Source: Microvirga sp. VF16
GTDB taxonomy: Bacteria; Pseudomonadota; Alphaproteobacteria; Rhizobiales; Beijerinckiaceae
NCBI RefSeq assembly: GCF_016864375.1
Contig: NZ_CP069358.1
Span: forward strand, 62,001-126,000
Direction: 5' to 3'
Length of the DNA: 64,000 bases
Part shown: positions 1 through 8,082 of the stretch, in pieces
Numbering within the stretch: the first letter of the stretch is position 1
How the letters are laid out: each line of letters begins with the position of its first letter
Notes under the pieces: generated by a model
Told to the model about the DNA's origin: nothing
Databases searched by the model: none
The model's input: the letters and a program-made list of their open reading frames with translations, nothing else
Program-made: the position numbers and the translations under genes

Positions 1-2
1 TC

Positions 3-1073
3 TACCGGGCGCGAGACCTCTGCGCCGATTTGGGAGACGATAGCCTGCTGCATTCCATTTTGGAGGGGCTTTTTGCGTTCCATGTGACGAACGGGGAGTT
101 GCGCACCGCAGAGACGTTCGGCCTTGAGCTCCTCAGGTTGGGAGAGTCTCGAAACGACACGGCCCTCCAGCTCAATGGCCACCAGGCGCTGCTGAACGCT
201 TGTTACAAGCTCGGGGCGTTTCAAGGGGCACAAGAGCACCTGGAACGCGGGATGAGCCTGTACAAGGAGCGCCCCTGGCCTGAGGCGACCATTGAATACG
301 ATGACCTAGGCCTCGGCCCGCTCCTGCTGGTTTATGGTGCCTGCACGCTGTGGATCCTGGGGTATCCAGATCGGGCAAGGCAAGCGGCAGCCGATGCCCT
401 CGTCCTCGCGCGTCAACGTGGGCATCATCTGACCTTGGCTCACGCCACTCACATGATGGGCCACCTGTCTGAGCTCATGGACGACTGGGAGGGCGTTCGG
501 AAGGCGAACGAAGAGACCATGGCCCTTGCCACAGAATGGGGTCTCTCCGGGATAAAGGAGATGGTCGCCCGACGTGAGCGGCTCGTTGCAGTGGCGCTCC
601 ACTGCGATCCAGAGCAGATGGAATACAAGCGCCAGCACCCGCAGCCAGGCTTCGCACGCTCGCTGCACGATGCCGTGCTGGCGAGAGCCTATGGCCGCGG
701 TGGCGAGCCTGACGAGGGGCTGCGGATCCTCGAAGCCACTTCAGCCTGGGCGGATGCGACGGGTAGTCATTTCTTCGACGCGGAGGTCTATCGGACGCGT
801 GCTGAACTACTCCTGCTGGCCAAACGACCGGCCAAGGCTGAACAGAGCTACCGCACGGCTCTGGTGATCGCCCGTGAGCAGAAAGCTCGCATGTGGGAGC
901 TGAAATCTGCATGTGGCCTCGCCGACATGTTACGCGAACAAAGCCGGGTGGCCGAGGCACACGATCTCCTAGCACCGATCTATGGCTGGTTCAGCGAAGG
1001 CTTCAGTACACGGGAACTACAGATGGCGCGGACACTGTTGGATACGCTATCGATGTCCCCCAAGGCGGTTTGA
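3..1073 (+). CDS. TPR-repeat C-terminal part of an ATPase/cyclase-type regulator (5' end outside window)
   Basis: The frame is open from base 3, so this is the 3' part of a longer gene; the TTG at 30 is probably an internal codon. The sequence is helical and Leu/Ala-rich, with about 35-residue repeats carrying TPR-like features (for example YGACTLWILGYPDRARQAA and AEQSYRTALVIAREQKARMW). This matches the C-terminal tail of predicted ATPases linked to class III adenylate cyclase or LuxR-type regulators, where the TPR region is a protein-interaction scaffold. The N-terminal domains are not visible, so the exact class is inferred. A TolB/cyclase-type gene is also broken further along at 17.2-18.97 kb. 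Confidence 0.6.
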   Translation, partial: YRARDLCADLGDDSLLHSILEGLFAFHVTNGELRTAETFGLELLRLGESRNDTALQLNGHQALLNACYKLGAFQGAQEHLERGMSLYKERPWPEATIEYDDLGLGPLLLVYGACTLWILGYPDRARQAAADALVLARQRGHHLTLAHATHMMGHLSELMDDWEGVRKANEETMALATEWGLSGIKEMVARRERLVAVALHCDPEQMEYKRQHPQPGFARSLHDAVLARAYGRGGEPDEGLRILEATSAWADATGSHFFDAEVYRTRAELLLLAKRPAKAEQSYRTALVIAREQKARMWELKSACGLADMLREQSRVAEAHDLLAPIYGWFSEGFSTRELQMARTLLDTLSMSPKAV

Positions 1074-1135
1074 AAACAGCCCCTCGATCTGTGCCTCATG
1101 CCTCATGAGTCCACGGGTCAGTGGCGCCCGCAGGC

Positions 1136-1471
1136 TCACTTTAAATCATCGAGCATCTGGCATGAGCGCCGCAACAGGGCGCTCACCGCCTGACGCTGTT
1201 CGATCATCTCCTTGGTGTGCAGCCCTGTCTTGAGCGCATGGCGGTTGCCGTTCAGTGCTCCCGAGCCACCCGCCCCGCCGGGCATCCGACACTGTTTCTT
1301 CCCCTGCACCGCCAGCGCCTGACAGGCCAACCCTGAAGCGGGGCGCGACCCACACCGGGGCTGTTCCGCACAGGCCGGATTACGCCCATGGTCACCCCGT
1401 GGTGCTGTCGTGGGTCCAATCGAGGGCACGGCCGATCGCATGTGCCAGAATTCCGACGGGGCGGTCTTCAT
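1136..1471 (-). CDS. HGGxSTG-type small protein, degenerate copy 1
   Basis: This small basic protein resembles the HGGxSTG-domain family common in Hyphomicrobiales: a Cys-containing N-terminal part (RCGSRPASGLACQALAV), a basic KKQCRMPGG stretch, a GNRHALKTGLHT segment and a C-terminal helix ending SALLRRSCQMLDDLK. The signature His is replaced (PGG instead of HGG) and GAP has become GAL, so the copy seems to be decaying. The residues before about 35 do not look like the family and the start is uncertain. Function is unknown. Three further copies or remnants lie at 2912, 4193 and 11301, all on the minus strand. Confidence 0.5.
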   Translation of the reverse strand: MKTAPSEFWHMRSAVPSIGPTTAPRGDHGRNPACAEQPRCGSRPASGLACQALAVQGKKQCRMPGGAGGSGALNGNRHALKTGLHTKEMIEQRQAVSALLRRSCQMLDDLK

Positions 1472-1669
1472 CGGCCACTACGACGCGGGCCGGCCCCGGA
1501 CTGCGGGATCGACCCCGGCGCACGATCTGAAGCGGGCAGGCTCCCGCATGATGGGAGGGCAGTTTCGTGCCTGAACCGACAGCGAGGTGGTTTTGCCCGA
1601 GCGCCAAAGGGCCAAGGGGCAAGGAAACGCCGCACCACACGGCGCCTTCGGGCGCTGTCTTGTTTCCCA

Positions 1670-1810
1670 TCAAGTCGCCTTCTTATGGCGAGGATCATAC
1701 TTCACAAGCTCGCCTGTCAGCTTCTTTCCTTCGCTGATGAGCCTCTTGGCCTTCTCGCGCAGCTTGTTCTTTTTCGCGCTGGTGCGCACCTTCTCACTGC
1801 CTTTGCCCAT
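1670..1810 (-). CDS. small basic hypothetical protein
   Basis: A 46-residue Lys-rich reading frame starting MGKGSEKVR and ending DPRHKKAT. The ATG at 1810 was chosen because the upstream extension in the same frame looks unlike protein. It is strongly charged, with KxxKLREKAK-type helical spacing, and has no transmembrane segment. I do not recognise a family. It sits between an HGGxSTG copy and an IS200/IS605-type end, so it could be a fragment. Confidence 0.25.
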   Translation of the reverse strand: MGKGSEKVRTSAKKNKLREKAKRLISEGKKLTGELVKYDPRHKKAT

Positions 1811-2004
1811 CGCTTGCCTCCCCAGACCGTGAAGTATCATTGAAACGATGGCTTGCTTCCGCAGTTCCAAGCGCCAGCCTGCTGATCAGATGTCTGGTTC
1901 TGGTCCGACGCTGCCGGTTGCAACTGCCGTTCTGCGTTGCGCAGACGGCATTGCGGGCATTCGCTCGGCCCAAGGTGAATTTTGCAGCAGAGTGAATATC
2001 CAAA

Positions 2005-2088
2005 TCGCGACCGCGGCGGCCGATGAAGCAGAAACTCTCGCGGCGTGAGCCCGGGAAGCCCCATCGTTCACGGTGGGGAGCCATCACG
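2005..2088 (+). mobile_element. 3' end remnant of a TnpB (IS200/IS605-type) element
   Basis: The reading frame ending at 2048 finishes with ATAAADEAETLAA, almost the same as the end of the TnpB at 15977-17176 (VTAAADEAENIAA). The DNA that follows is also alike: a GC-rich hairpin (2059-2078, TTCA loop) and then GCCATCAC, compared with a hairpin and GCCATTCAC after the other gene. Only the last few codons and the right end survive. The segment abuts the 3' end of vapC. Confidence 0.55.
2059..2078. repeat. IS200/IS605-type terminal hairpin, TTCA loop
   Basis: CCCCATCG - TTCA - CGGTGGGG forms an 8-bp stem (one T-G pair) with a four-base loop. It sits just after the tnpB remnant stop codon, the usual place of a right-end hairpin. 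Confidence 0.6.
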
Positions 2089-2479
2089 GACCCTTGTCGG
2101 TGCAGGTGACATAGGCCACTGGATATGCCGACACATGCCGGTCCTCCGACAGGAGGGTAAGGCCTTCAGCGATGGCCTGGGCGATCAGCAGGTGATCGAA
2201 GGGGTCCCGGTGGTGCATTGGGAGACGGATGAGGTCCTCAAGATGCTCGGGGCGGATCGCAAGCGTTTCGAAACCTTGAGCGTTGATGGCGGCACCGATG
2301 TCACGGATGTCGGCCTCCAGCTTTCCAACGCGCACCTTCACCACGAGCTCCCACAATGACGCGATGCTAACCAAGATGTCGTTCGCAGGGTCGGTGACGA
2401 GGTCCTGGGCCTGGCGCTCGATCCGCGGATCACCCTCAAGCCACCAGAGAAGAGCGTGGGTATCGAGAAGGATCCTCAA
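2084..2479 (-). CDS. vapC: VapC-family PIN-domain toxin
   Basis: A type II toxin of 131 residues; PIN-domain toxins are Mg-dependent RNases. The acidic active-site residues are visible: Asp6 (LLDTHA), Glu44 (SLWELVV), Asp92/Asp95 (HHRDPFDHLL) and Asp113 (LLSEDRHV). The start ATG overlaps the antitoxin stop by 4 bases (ATGA), typical of translationally coupled toxin-antitoxin pairs. The stop codon lies inside the IS-end remnant (2081-2088), so the last few residues (TCTDKGP) may derive partly from the insertion. The catalytic core is complete, so it could still be active. Confidence 0.9.
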   Translation of the reverse strand: MRILLDTHALLWWLEGDPRIERQAQDLVTDPANDILVSIASLWELVVKVRVGKLEADIRDIGAAINAQGFETLAIRPEHLEDLIRLPMHHRDPFDHLLIAQAIAEGLTLLSEDRHVSAYPVAYVTCTDKGP

Positions 2480-2742
2480 TCCCCATTCCCTTCCATGGCG
2501 GACAGAACGTCGTCGGGCAGCAGGTCGAAGTCCTCCGCCATGCGGATCTTGCCTTTCAACATGCCTGGGACCCGACGGGGACGCTCCGCACCAGAGGGTG
2601 GCCGGATCTCGGCGATGATCTCGTTGCGCGACATGACAAGGAACGAGGTGCCCTGGCGGGCCTGCCGGAGCAGCCGGCTGAGGTTCGCCCGCAGTTCACG
2701 GACGCCGACCCGAACCTGCTTGTCCTTCTGCGGTTGAACCAT
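2476..2742 (-). CDS. Phd/YefM-family antitoxin
   Basis: An 88-residue antitoxin preceding and overlapping vapC by 4 bases. The N-terminal half (VGVRELRANLSRLLRQARQG and VMSRNEIIAEI) is the Phd/YefM DNA-binding fold. The C-terminal tail (DLLPDDVLSAMEGNGD) is acidic and probably wraps the toxin. Such antitoxins normally bind the promoter together with the toxin and autorepress the operon. The most upstream ATG (2742) gives the expected family length. Confidence 0.88.
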   Translation of the reverse strand: MVQPQKDKQVRVGVRELRANLSRLLRQARQGTSFLVMSRNEIIAEIRPPSGAERPRRVPGMLKGKIRMAEDFDLLPDDVLSAMEGNGD

Positions 2743-2911
2743 GACAATCCCTTTGTGTACTCTTATGTGTACGCAACTGTTGTGCGATGCGCAAGCCTGC
2801 CCGTTCGGATCCTCATCCGTGTACCCAGCTTGCTCGGAGAATCGTCTCGGGCGCTCAGTCGATTGTCCGTTCCGCGTCAGTGGATCCAGCGGCGACAGGG
2901 TTCATCAGCCC

Positions 2912-3025
2912 TTACGCTCCACCTATCTCCATGAGCATCGTCCGAGACTGCCGCAGCAGGGCATTCACAGCCTTGCTCTGCGTGGTCAGCTCGTGTTTGA
3001 GGGCACTGCAATTGCCGGGCGAGGC
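2912..3025 (-). pseudogene. HGGxSTG family remnant, copy 2
   Basis: The reverse strand reads GNCSALKHELTTQSKAVNAL then LRQSRTMLMEIGGA and a TAA at 2912. This matches the C-terminal part of the HGGxSTG proteins (GNRNALK...L...AVSALLRQSRxMLxEL). The N-terminal Cys region is absent, so only about 35 codons remain. The stretch from here to the parD promoter (3026-3570) shows no other coding signal I can support. Confidence 0.55.
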
Positions 3026-3570
3026 CGCGGATTGAACCAGGCTGCTCCTCCCGGGCGCACCCCGAACCCGGAAGGCTCACGAACCGGCGCTGGCGTGATG
3101 CGACCGACAAGCCCAGTGCAGAAGACACATTGACGTGCGGCTTCGGCATTTGGCCTTTTGTCTCCCCCCTCGGACCGGGAAAGGCTCTGATGGGTGATGA
3201 TCGAACCCTCTCGGTACACTCAAGGACCGGCGCGATTGCGTCACGTAGCCAGGGGCTGTCCCAAGTGCCCGAGGGAGGACAGGATTTCCTTCTTCGAGAA
3301 CGCCATACGGATCGAACAGCGCTGACCCGCCGGCCTGTTTCAGCAGGGGATAAGCGTGCCGAGACCGAGAAGCGATGGCTCTCTCGGAGGCCACCTTGGC
3401 CTACGAGGAGATGACGCGAGACGACACGCTTGCGCGTAGTCGGCTGAACAGGAATTGGGTCTTAATCGTCACCAGACCTACTCCCCAACTGCTAAAGCTG
3501 GACGGTTGCAGCAGCAGGGTCAGGCCTTGTTCTGTATTCATTTTTGTTTATATTTAAGACACATCAATCT

Positions 3571-3577
3571 AAGGAGG
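3571..3577 (+). promoter_or_regulatory. strong ribosome binding site of parD
   Basis: AAGGAGG lies 7 bases before the parD ATG and fixes that start. It is preceded by an AT-rich stretch (about 3535-3560) that fits a promoter. Confidence 0.7.
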
Positions 3578-3584
3578 CATCGTA

Positions 3585-3839
3585 ATGTCCCGCACCACGA
3601 CGATGACGGTCCGGCTCAGTGGTGCACTGAGCGACTTTGTCGCCGCGAATGTCAGCGAGACTGGATCCTACGAGAATGTCAGCGAGTACGTCCGCGATCT
3701 GATCCGGCGCGACAAGGAGCGGGTAGAGCAGGAAGCGTTCGAGCGGCTTAAAGCGGAGCTAGCACGAGCCTTCGCAGCGCCCGAGGCCTCCTACCAACCG
3801 CTCACGGCCGCCGAAGTCATCACGCGCAACAAGGCGTAG
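3585..3839 (+). CDS. parD: ParD-family antitoxin
   Basis: An 84-residue ribbon-helix-helix antitoxin. The N-terminal strand TTTMTVRLSGAL is followed by helices with the typical YENVSEYVRDLIRRDKE segment. The C-terminal part (QPLTAAEVITRNKA) is the toxin-neutralising tail. The start is set by the AAGGAGG at 3571. The toxin gene begins 6 bases after the stop. ParD proteins usually autoregulate their operon by binding upstream operators. Confidence 0.9.
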   Translation: MSRTTTMTVRLSGALSDFVAANVSETGSYENVSEYVRDLIRRDKERVEQEAFERLKAELARAFAAPEASYQPLTAAEVITRNKA

Positions 3840-3845
3840 TGCGGC

Positions 3846-4160
3846 ATGGCCTCTGTCCGCGTCCAGGAGGCAGCGTCTCATCGCCTAGACGAAATCTACC
3901 GCTACACACGCGACCAATGGGGTGTCGAACAGGCCGAGCGGTATATCACCGGGCTGTTCGACGCCTTTGGCAAGATTGACACGCACGAGGTGTTGTCTCG
4001 CCCGATTCCGGCCGAGTTTGGGGTTGATGGTTACTTCTTCCGATATGAGCGGCACTTCGTCTACTGGCGGAAGCTCAGCAATGGCGACATCGGCATCGTG
4101 ACGATCCTGCATGAGCGCATGCATCAGATCGATCGATTTCAGGACGACTTTGGATATTGA
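3846..4160 (+). CDS. parE: RelE/ParE-family toxin
   Basis: A 104-residue toxin directly after parD. RelE/ParE-fold features are seen: AASHRLDEIYRYTRDQWG in helix 1, AERYITGLFDAF in helix 2, the RYERHFVYWR strand and the C-terminal VTILHERMHQIDRF. ParE toxins target DNA gyrase while other family members cleave mRNA; the sequence does not decide which. Its TGA stop (4158-4160) lies in the left arm of a perfect 18-bp inverted repeat, which may also end transcription. Confidence 0.88.
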   Translation: MASVRVQEAASHRLDEIYRYTRDQWGVEQAERYITGLFDAFGKIDTHEVLSRPIPAEFGVDGYFFRYERHFVYWRKLSNGDIGIVTILHERMHQIDRFQDDFGY

Positions 4161-4196
4161 CATCCTCCCCTCCGTTCACGGAGGGGAGGATGTCAA
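4157..4196. repeat. perfect 18-bp hairpin with TTCA loop (IS200/IS605-end-like, possible bidirectional terminator)
   Basis: TTGACATCCTCCCCTCCG - TTCA - CGGAGGGGAGGATGTCAA is a perfect inverted repeat. The TTGACATCCTCCCC motif is typical of IS200/IS605-type terminal hairpins. It lies between the convergent parE and the HGGxSTG remnant and contains both stop codons, so it may also serve as a shared terminator. Confidence 0.75.
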
Positions 4197-4372
4197 TTCA
4201 GGCCATCCAGCAATCGGCGCGAGCATCGCAACAAGGCGCTCACGGCCTGACGCTGTTCGATCATCTCACGGGTGTGCAGCCCGGTCTTGAGCGCATGGCG
4301 GTTGCCGCGGGGTGCACCGGATCCGGCGGCCCCGCCATGCATGCGGCAGCGCCGCTTCCTTTGCACTTTCCG
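4193..4372 (-). pseudogene. HGGxSTG family, truncated copy 3
   Basis: The reverse strand encodes VQRKRRCRMHGGAAGSGAP, then GNRHALKTGLHTREMIEQR and SALLRCSRRLLDGLN with a TGA at 4193. The HGG signature and C-terminal helix are intact. The N-terminal Cys-containing segment is missing: similarity begins at VQRK, and upstream codons are unrelated. The family has unknown function. This copy is closest to copy 1 at 1136-1471. Confidence 0.6.
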
Positions 4373-5323
4373 AAGTAACGAACCTCCCCCACTTGAAGCC
4401 CTGGAGCGATCCGGGGATTCTGGCGTTTCGGGGCCGAGAATTTCCGAGAAGACGTTGTACGGAACGCGCTTTGAAGGTTTCGTGACGTCTTCCCGTCGGC
4501 TTATGGAACGCCGCGCCGTAGTAGAACCGGCTTCGAAGCAGATATCAGCCAGCGCGCGAATACTGACGAATGCTTAGCACGGCATGGGCCAAAGAAACGC
4601 CTCCTTGCCTACGAGACATGCGGGCAAGGAGGCCGGTTTCTGGGAGCCAGAAGGCTGGGCTACGGACAGCCTTCATGTCTACAATGCGTCCGGCCCGGTC
4701 GCGTTTCAACGTGGCTAAGAGGAGAGGCCGGAAATGGCACTATCTCCGGCCTCTCCTTGCCTGGTCCCGATCATCAGTCGGAGCCGCCGCATCTCCAGGC
4801 CTGCAAACGATAGCTGGCTCCGCACCGTCCTACATCAGGATCGTTCGCCTGCCTCGGCAGGAAGGAAATCGGCCGCGGGCGCTCGTGGCGTATCTTGGGG
4901 CGGTAGACTACATCGATCCGATACCGGACCGGAGAGGCACGGGTTCTCTTCCAGACCGATGAGCAAGCGCCCCCGATAAGAAGAAAGCGCCACCGTCTCC
5001 AGGGCGCTTCAAGGTGCGGCCCGCCGCTGCTAACCACGGAGCCGGTTCAACCTGCGTACGCGTCCGATGCTCGTGGCGTCAGTCGGATAGCCGACAGATC
5101 TGGGAAAATCTTATGCTTCGTTGAAATGATTCCTTGCGGTCCAGGCGTCGTGGATGGCGATCGATGGAATCAATGGTCGGCCGCCTCGTCTTGCTGTGCG
5201 ATCCTGATGCACTCAACCGGAGTGCCGGATTTCCATCGGCAAGTGCCGGTGTACCCATGGCTTGACCCCACAACGCAATCGGCTAACTGATTGCGCCCTG
5301 CCTTCCCTGGTATTGGATGAGTT
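4373..5323. other. long gene-free region with strong inverted repeats
   Basis: No convincing coding sequence was found on either strand in about 950 bases. It holds three hairpins: 4599-4633 (11-bp perfect stem GCCTCCTTGCC), 4720-4757 (13-bp perfect stem AGGAGAGGCCGGA) and 4985-5009 (7-bp stem AAGCGCC). None is followed by a clear T-run, so they may be structured RNA or IS debris rather than ordinary terminators. Confidence 0.5.
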
Positions 5324-5836
5324 ATGGGTCAGTCAGAACAGCAGAAGCCGGATCTTCCTAGCATCACCGCCGACATCGTTTCATCGTATGTTGCGAACAA
5401 TGCAGTCCATCGGGCCGATCTGCCGGCCGTGATCGCGTCCGTACATGCTGCACTCGCGAGGTTGGTCGCTCCCAAGCAGCTGAAGCCTGAGAAGCAGTTG
5501 CAGCCGGTCGTTGCGATCCGCAAGTCTGTCACGCCTGACTTCCTGATCAGTCTTGAAGACGGCAAGAAGTACAAAACGCTCAAGCGCCATCTCGGGAGGC
5601 TAGGGCTGACGGCTGAGGAGTATCGTGCAAAGTGGGGGCTTCCGGCTGATTACCCGATGGTTGCACCCAACTACGCGCAGAAGCGCTCTGAACTCGCCAG
5701 AAGCAGCGGCCTCGGCCAGCAGCGGCGGAAGACCGCCGCGAAAGCAGTTGCAGCGCCGGAGGAGACCGCCATGGCTCCGGCTGCGGCTTCAAAGCCCAAG
5801 CGTCGCGCACCTTCCAAGAAGAAGACCAGCGAGTAA
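5324..5836 (+). CDS. MucR/Ros-family transcriptional regulator, zinc-ligand-poor variant
   Basis: A 170-residue homologue of MucR/Ros regulators. The N-terminal segment (ITADIVSSYVANNAV), the core (RKSVTPDFLISLEDGKKYKT then LKRHL) and the EYRAKWGLPADYPMVAPNYA motif are clear. In classical members the finger begins with Cys (CLEDGKKFK...) and has a second His after LKRHL; here the Cys is Ser and the second His region reads GRLGL. Zinc binding is therefore doubtful. The C-terminal tail is extended and Ala/Lys-rich, like histone-like tails, perhaps adding non-specific DNA contact. Members regulate exopolysaccharide, motility and cell-cycle genes in Hyphomicrobiales; the targets here are unknown. 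Confidence 0.85.
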   Translation: MGQSEQQKPDLPSITADIVSSYVANNAVHRADLPAVIASVHAALARLVAPKQLKPEKQLQPVVAIRKSVTPDFLISLEDGKKYKTLKRHLGRLGLTAEEYRAKWGLPADYPMVAPNYAQKRSELARSSGLGQQRRKTAAKAVAAPEETAMAPAAASKPKRRAPSKKKTSE

Positions 5837-6080
5837 GCTCCGAGCGTCCCTGGACGGCTTGGCAAACCACCGTCCCAACCATCTAACTCGGGCGAGGCTT
5901 GCCTACCCCCTCCGTTCAAGGCTTGCAGCCTAACCCGGTTTTACATCTGCCGTTGGCAGGGATCGGGCGATTCGGATCCCGTTGCCGAGAGGCAATCAAC
6001 TTCGTGGAAGCCGCTTTTGGCACGCTGGGGAACAGTACAGAGATACTCGGCTGCTCCTAAAGGTTCACGAGGCGAACAGG

Positions 6081-6281
6081 CTACCAGAGGTGGCGGGCGG
6101 GGCTGTAAGGGTCCCAAGACAAATTGAAGAGGTATCCGGCCACTAGAGCGAGGATGCCCACGTTCAGAAGGGCGAGCAGGAGCAGGGTGATACGGGTCCT
6201 TCTCTCGTTCCCGAATAAGTTGAACTGAGTGACCTTCAGCTTCTCGCGTTGCTCCTGTTCGTCGTAACGCTCATCTTTCAT
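6081..6281 (-). CDS. small single-pass membrane protein
   Basis: A 66-residue protein with a charged N-terminus (MKDERYDEQEQREKLK), then a hydrophobic segment around residues 30-52 (ITLLLLALLNVGILALVAGY) and a short polar tail. It therefore probably sits in the inner membrane with the N-terminus in the cytoplasm. GGAG lies 7 bases before the ATG and supports the start. No family recognised. Confidence 0.6.
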   Translation of the reverse strand: MKDERYDEQEQREKLKVTQFNLFGNERRTRITLLLLALLNVGILALVAGYLFNLSWDPYSPARHLW

Positions 6282-6441
6282 AGGTTATCTCCGCACTCGC
6301 CCAGCTTTATCAGCCTCGCGTGTGCGTGAGAACATTACTCCGAATTTCCGAGAAGCCTTGGGGACAACGCCCTGTTCAGGGGAACTGAGGTCATCCTCCT
6401 CCGTTGAGAGTTCTCTTAGGTCGTTGGTAGATCCATTTCAT

Positions 6442-6852
6442 ATGTCTATTTCCGATCCCCGGATGGTGGTCCTTGTCGTGGAAGACGAGACCCTGGTGCG
6501 CATGTTCATGGCCGACTTCCTCGACGAGGCCGGGTTCAAGGTCTTCGAGGCGGTCAATGCCGACGAGGCTCTCACCGTCCTTCAGGCCCGCCCTGACATT
6601 CAGGTGGTGGTCACCGACATCGAGATGCCGACAGGCTCCATGAACGGCCTCAAGCTATCTCGCACCATCCAGGAGCGTTGGTCCGGCGTCGGCGTTGTGA
6701 TTTCCTCGCGCCGGGAGCGCCCTGGCCCTGACGATTTGTCGGACCGGGTCGCGTTCCTCGGAAAGCCCTACCTGCCCAACACCATCATCGCCGTGTTCAG
6801 GCAAATGGCCACGCCGCAGGTGGTGGAGCCGCCAATGGTGCAGAGCGCCTGA
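6442..6852 (+). CDS. single-domain response regulator (CheY-like receiver)
   Basis: A 136-residue receiver domain without an output domain. Conserved positions are present: acidic pair Glu14-Asp15 (VVEDE), phospho-acceptor Asp59 (VVTDIEMP), Ser88/Ser89 in place of the usual Thr/Ser (GVVISS) and Lys108 (FLGKPY). The ATG at 6442 was chosen because the receiver fold starts a few residues later; an upstream in-frame ATG at 6322 would add 40 residues unlike the family. Such stand-alone receivers are often paired with hybrid histidine kinases elsewhere. No kinase is adjacent. Confidence 0.85.
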   Translation: MSISDPRMVVLVVEDETLVRMFMADFLDEAGFKVFEAVNADEALTVLQARPDIQVVVTDIEMPTGSMNGLKLSRTIQERWSGVGVVISSRRERPGPDDLSDRVAFLGKPYLPNTIIAVFRQMATPQVVEPPMVQSA

Positions 6853-6866
6853 CGATTTGTATGCAC

Positions 6867-7094
6867 TCAGTGGATGGTGGGCTCCAAGGGGATCGATGCG
6901 AGGGTACGGCCGGAGGGATCCACAATATCGAGTTGCCACCCTTGCCATGGTGCACCGACTTGAATCGCCTCGTTCCTGATCTCCTCAATAGTCTGCAGGG
7001 CCATTTCCCGTGCAGTGGCCAAGTCCGAGACCTCAATGCCGATATTGTCGCGGACGGTCTCGTGGCCGTTCACCAAGTAAAAGTAACAGCGCAT
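6867..7094 (-). CDS. DUF6894-family small protein
   Basis: A 75-residue protein matching the DUF6894 pattern common in Hyphomicrobiales: RCYFYLVNGHETVRDNIGIE, then a helix with DLATAREMALQTIEEI, and a final strand DIVDPSGRTLASIPL. Function unknown. An ATG start at 7094 is preceded by GAGG; a TTG one codon upstream is an alternative. It converges with the response regulator gene, whose stop lies 15 bases away. A second, longer member is at 7600-8082. Confidence 0.75.
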   Translation of the reverse strand: MRCYFYLVNGHETVRDNIGIEVSDLATAREMALQTIEEIRNEAIQVGAPWQGWQLDIVDPSGRTLASIPLEPTIH

Positions 7095-7336
7095 CAATAG
7101 CCTCTGAATCCACGGCCGGGCTAGGCGGGTCCAAGCGGCCCGGCCGAGACCTCAGGGGATATCAGTATCGCTAAGGTCCTATTCAGGTATCTAGCCGCAG
7201 ATTAGGCCTCTGCCAATAGAACCACTGGGTGACCCTCGCGCGGGGAATAAAAGCCGCCGCGATCCGTTAAGCTTTCTTATCGGGTGGTCATGTATTGGCT
7301 TTGGTGGAATGCAAGAGTTCGGGTTGGGCCGTCACG

Positions 7337-7603
7337 ATGAATACCAGCCTTCGCAAGAGACCCGCATCAGGAGAGCCGTGGAGCATTCCCATGGCGGCTG
7401 TCCTGGGATTTATGACTGGCATCTTCGTTGCCACCATCCGTCATTTCAGCCATGACCACCTCGGGTACGCCTCAGCAGCCTTGGTCGAGCATTTTGTTCC
7501 CCACTTGATCGCCACTGTTACGGCATGTGCGCTTGTGTTTGCACTCGCTGCCGCAATCCGTAACCGGCTCAAGCGGCAGCGGGGCTATCAGGATTTTGAC
7601 TAA
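7337..7603 (+). CDS. small membrane protein
   Basis: Starting at the ATG at 7337 this is 88 residues (MNTSLRKRPASGEPW...). Two hydrophobic stretches are seen: IPMAAVLGFMTGIFVAT and a longer one around LIATVTACALVFALAAAI, followed by a basic tail (RNRLKRQRG). It is likely a two-pass inner membrane protein. An upstream in-frame TTG (7295) is possible but its residues look non-coding. The stop overlaps the convergent DUF6894 gene by 4 bases. No family recognised. Confidence 0.45.
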   Translation: MNTSLRKRPASGEPWSIPMAAVLGFMTGIFVATIRHFSHDHLGYASAALVEHFVPHLIATVTACALVFALAAAIRNRLKRQRGYQDFD

Positions 7604-8082
7604 GACAGCAGGGTTGCGGGAGGCGCTTCCTTGAAGCAGCGGCAAAGGCGCTTCTCGCAGCTAACTTCGTCTTCCATCAGGATTTGCGACGCCTTGTGCT
7701 CGGCGCATCGGGTCTCGACCATCTGCCAGACCAACAACTCAGCCGAAGACCGTTGTGCGAAGCCGCCAACAAACTCATCGTCGCAATAAATCAGCCAGCC
7801 GAGATGGCTACCGACGATTTTGCAAGTGGCGTGAGAGTGCGGCAACATCGGCCTCAAGTTTTCGGAGAACGGCAGGCGGAAAGTCACCTCTCCTGTCTCA
7901 TTCGTGACCTCAATGGCATAGTCCCGTGGATCCCGACCTCGAGCTGCGAACACACGTTTGAGGTCTTGGGCAGCCTGCACCACTGCGCTCCAGGCCGTCT
8001 TCACATCCGGGTAATCGAGGCCGGCCTCGTCGCAACTCACGCCTCGACCCTTGCAGCGCATGTGAAAGAAGAAGCGAGGCAT
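7600..8082 (-). CDS. DUF6894 domain protein with C-terminal extension
   Basis: A 160-residue protein. Residues 1-70 follow the DUF6894 pattern (MPRFFFHMRCKGRGVSCDEA, DVKTAWSAVVQAAQDL, YAIEVTNETGEVTFRLPFSE). Residues 80-160 are an added region (HSHATCKIVGSHLGWLIYCD... KASQILMEDEVSCEK) rich in Cys and His, which I do not recognise. Short DUF6894 proteins are usually 70-90 residues, so the extension is unusual. It faces away from the next gene. Confidence 0.7.
   Translation of the reverse strand: MPRFFFHMRCKGRGVSCDEAGLDYPDVKTAWSAVVQAAQDLKRVFAARGRDPRDYAIEVTNETGEVTFRLPFSENLRPMLPHSHATCKIVGSHLGWLIYCDDEFVGGFAQRSSAELLVWQMVETRCAEHKASQILMEDEVSCEKRLCRCFKEAPPATLLS

Noticed and set aside
4774..5037. 87-codon minus-strand frame in the gene-free region
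   Set aside because: Arg/Trp/Pro-rich, overlaps a hairpin, no ribosome binding site.
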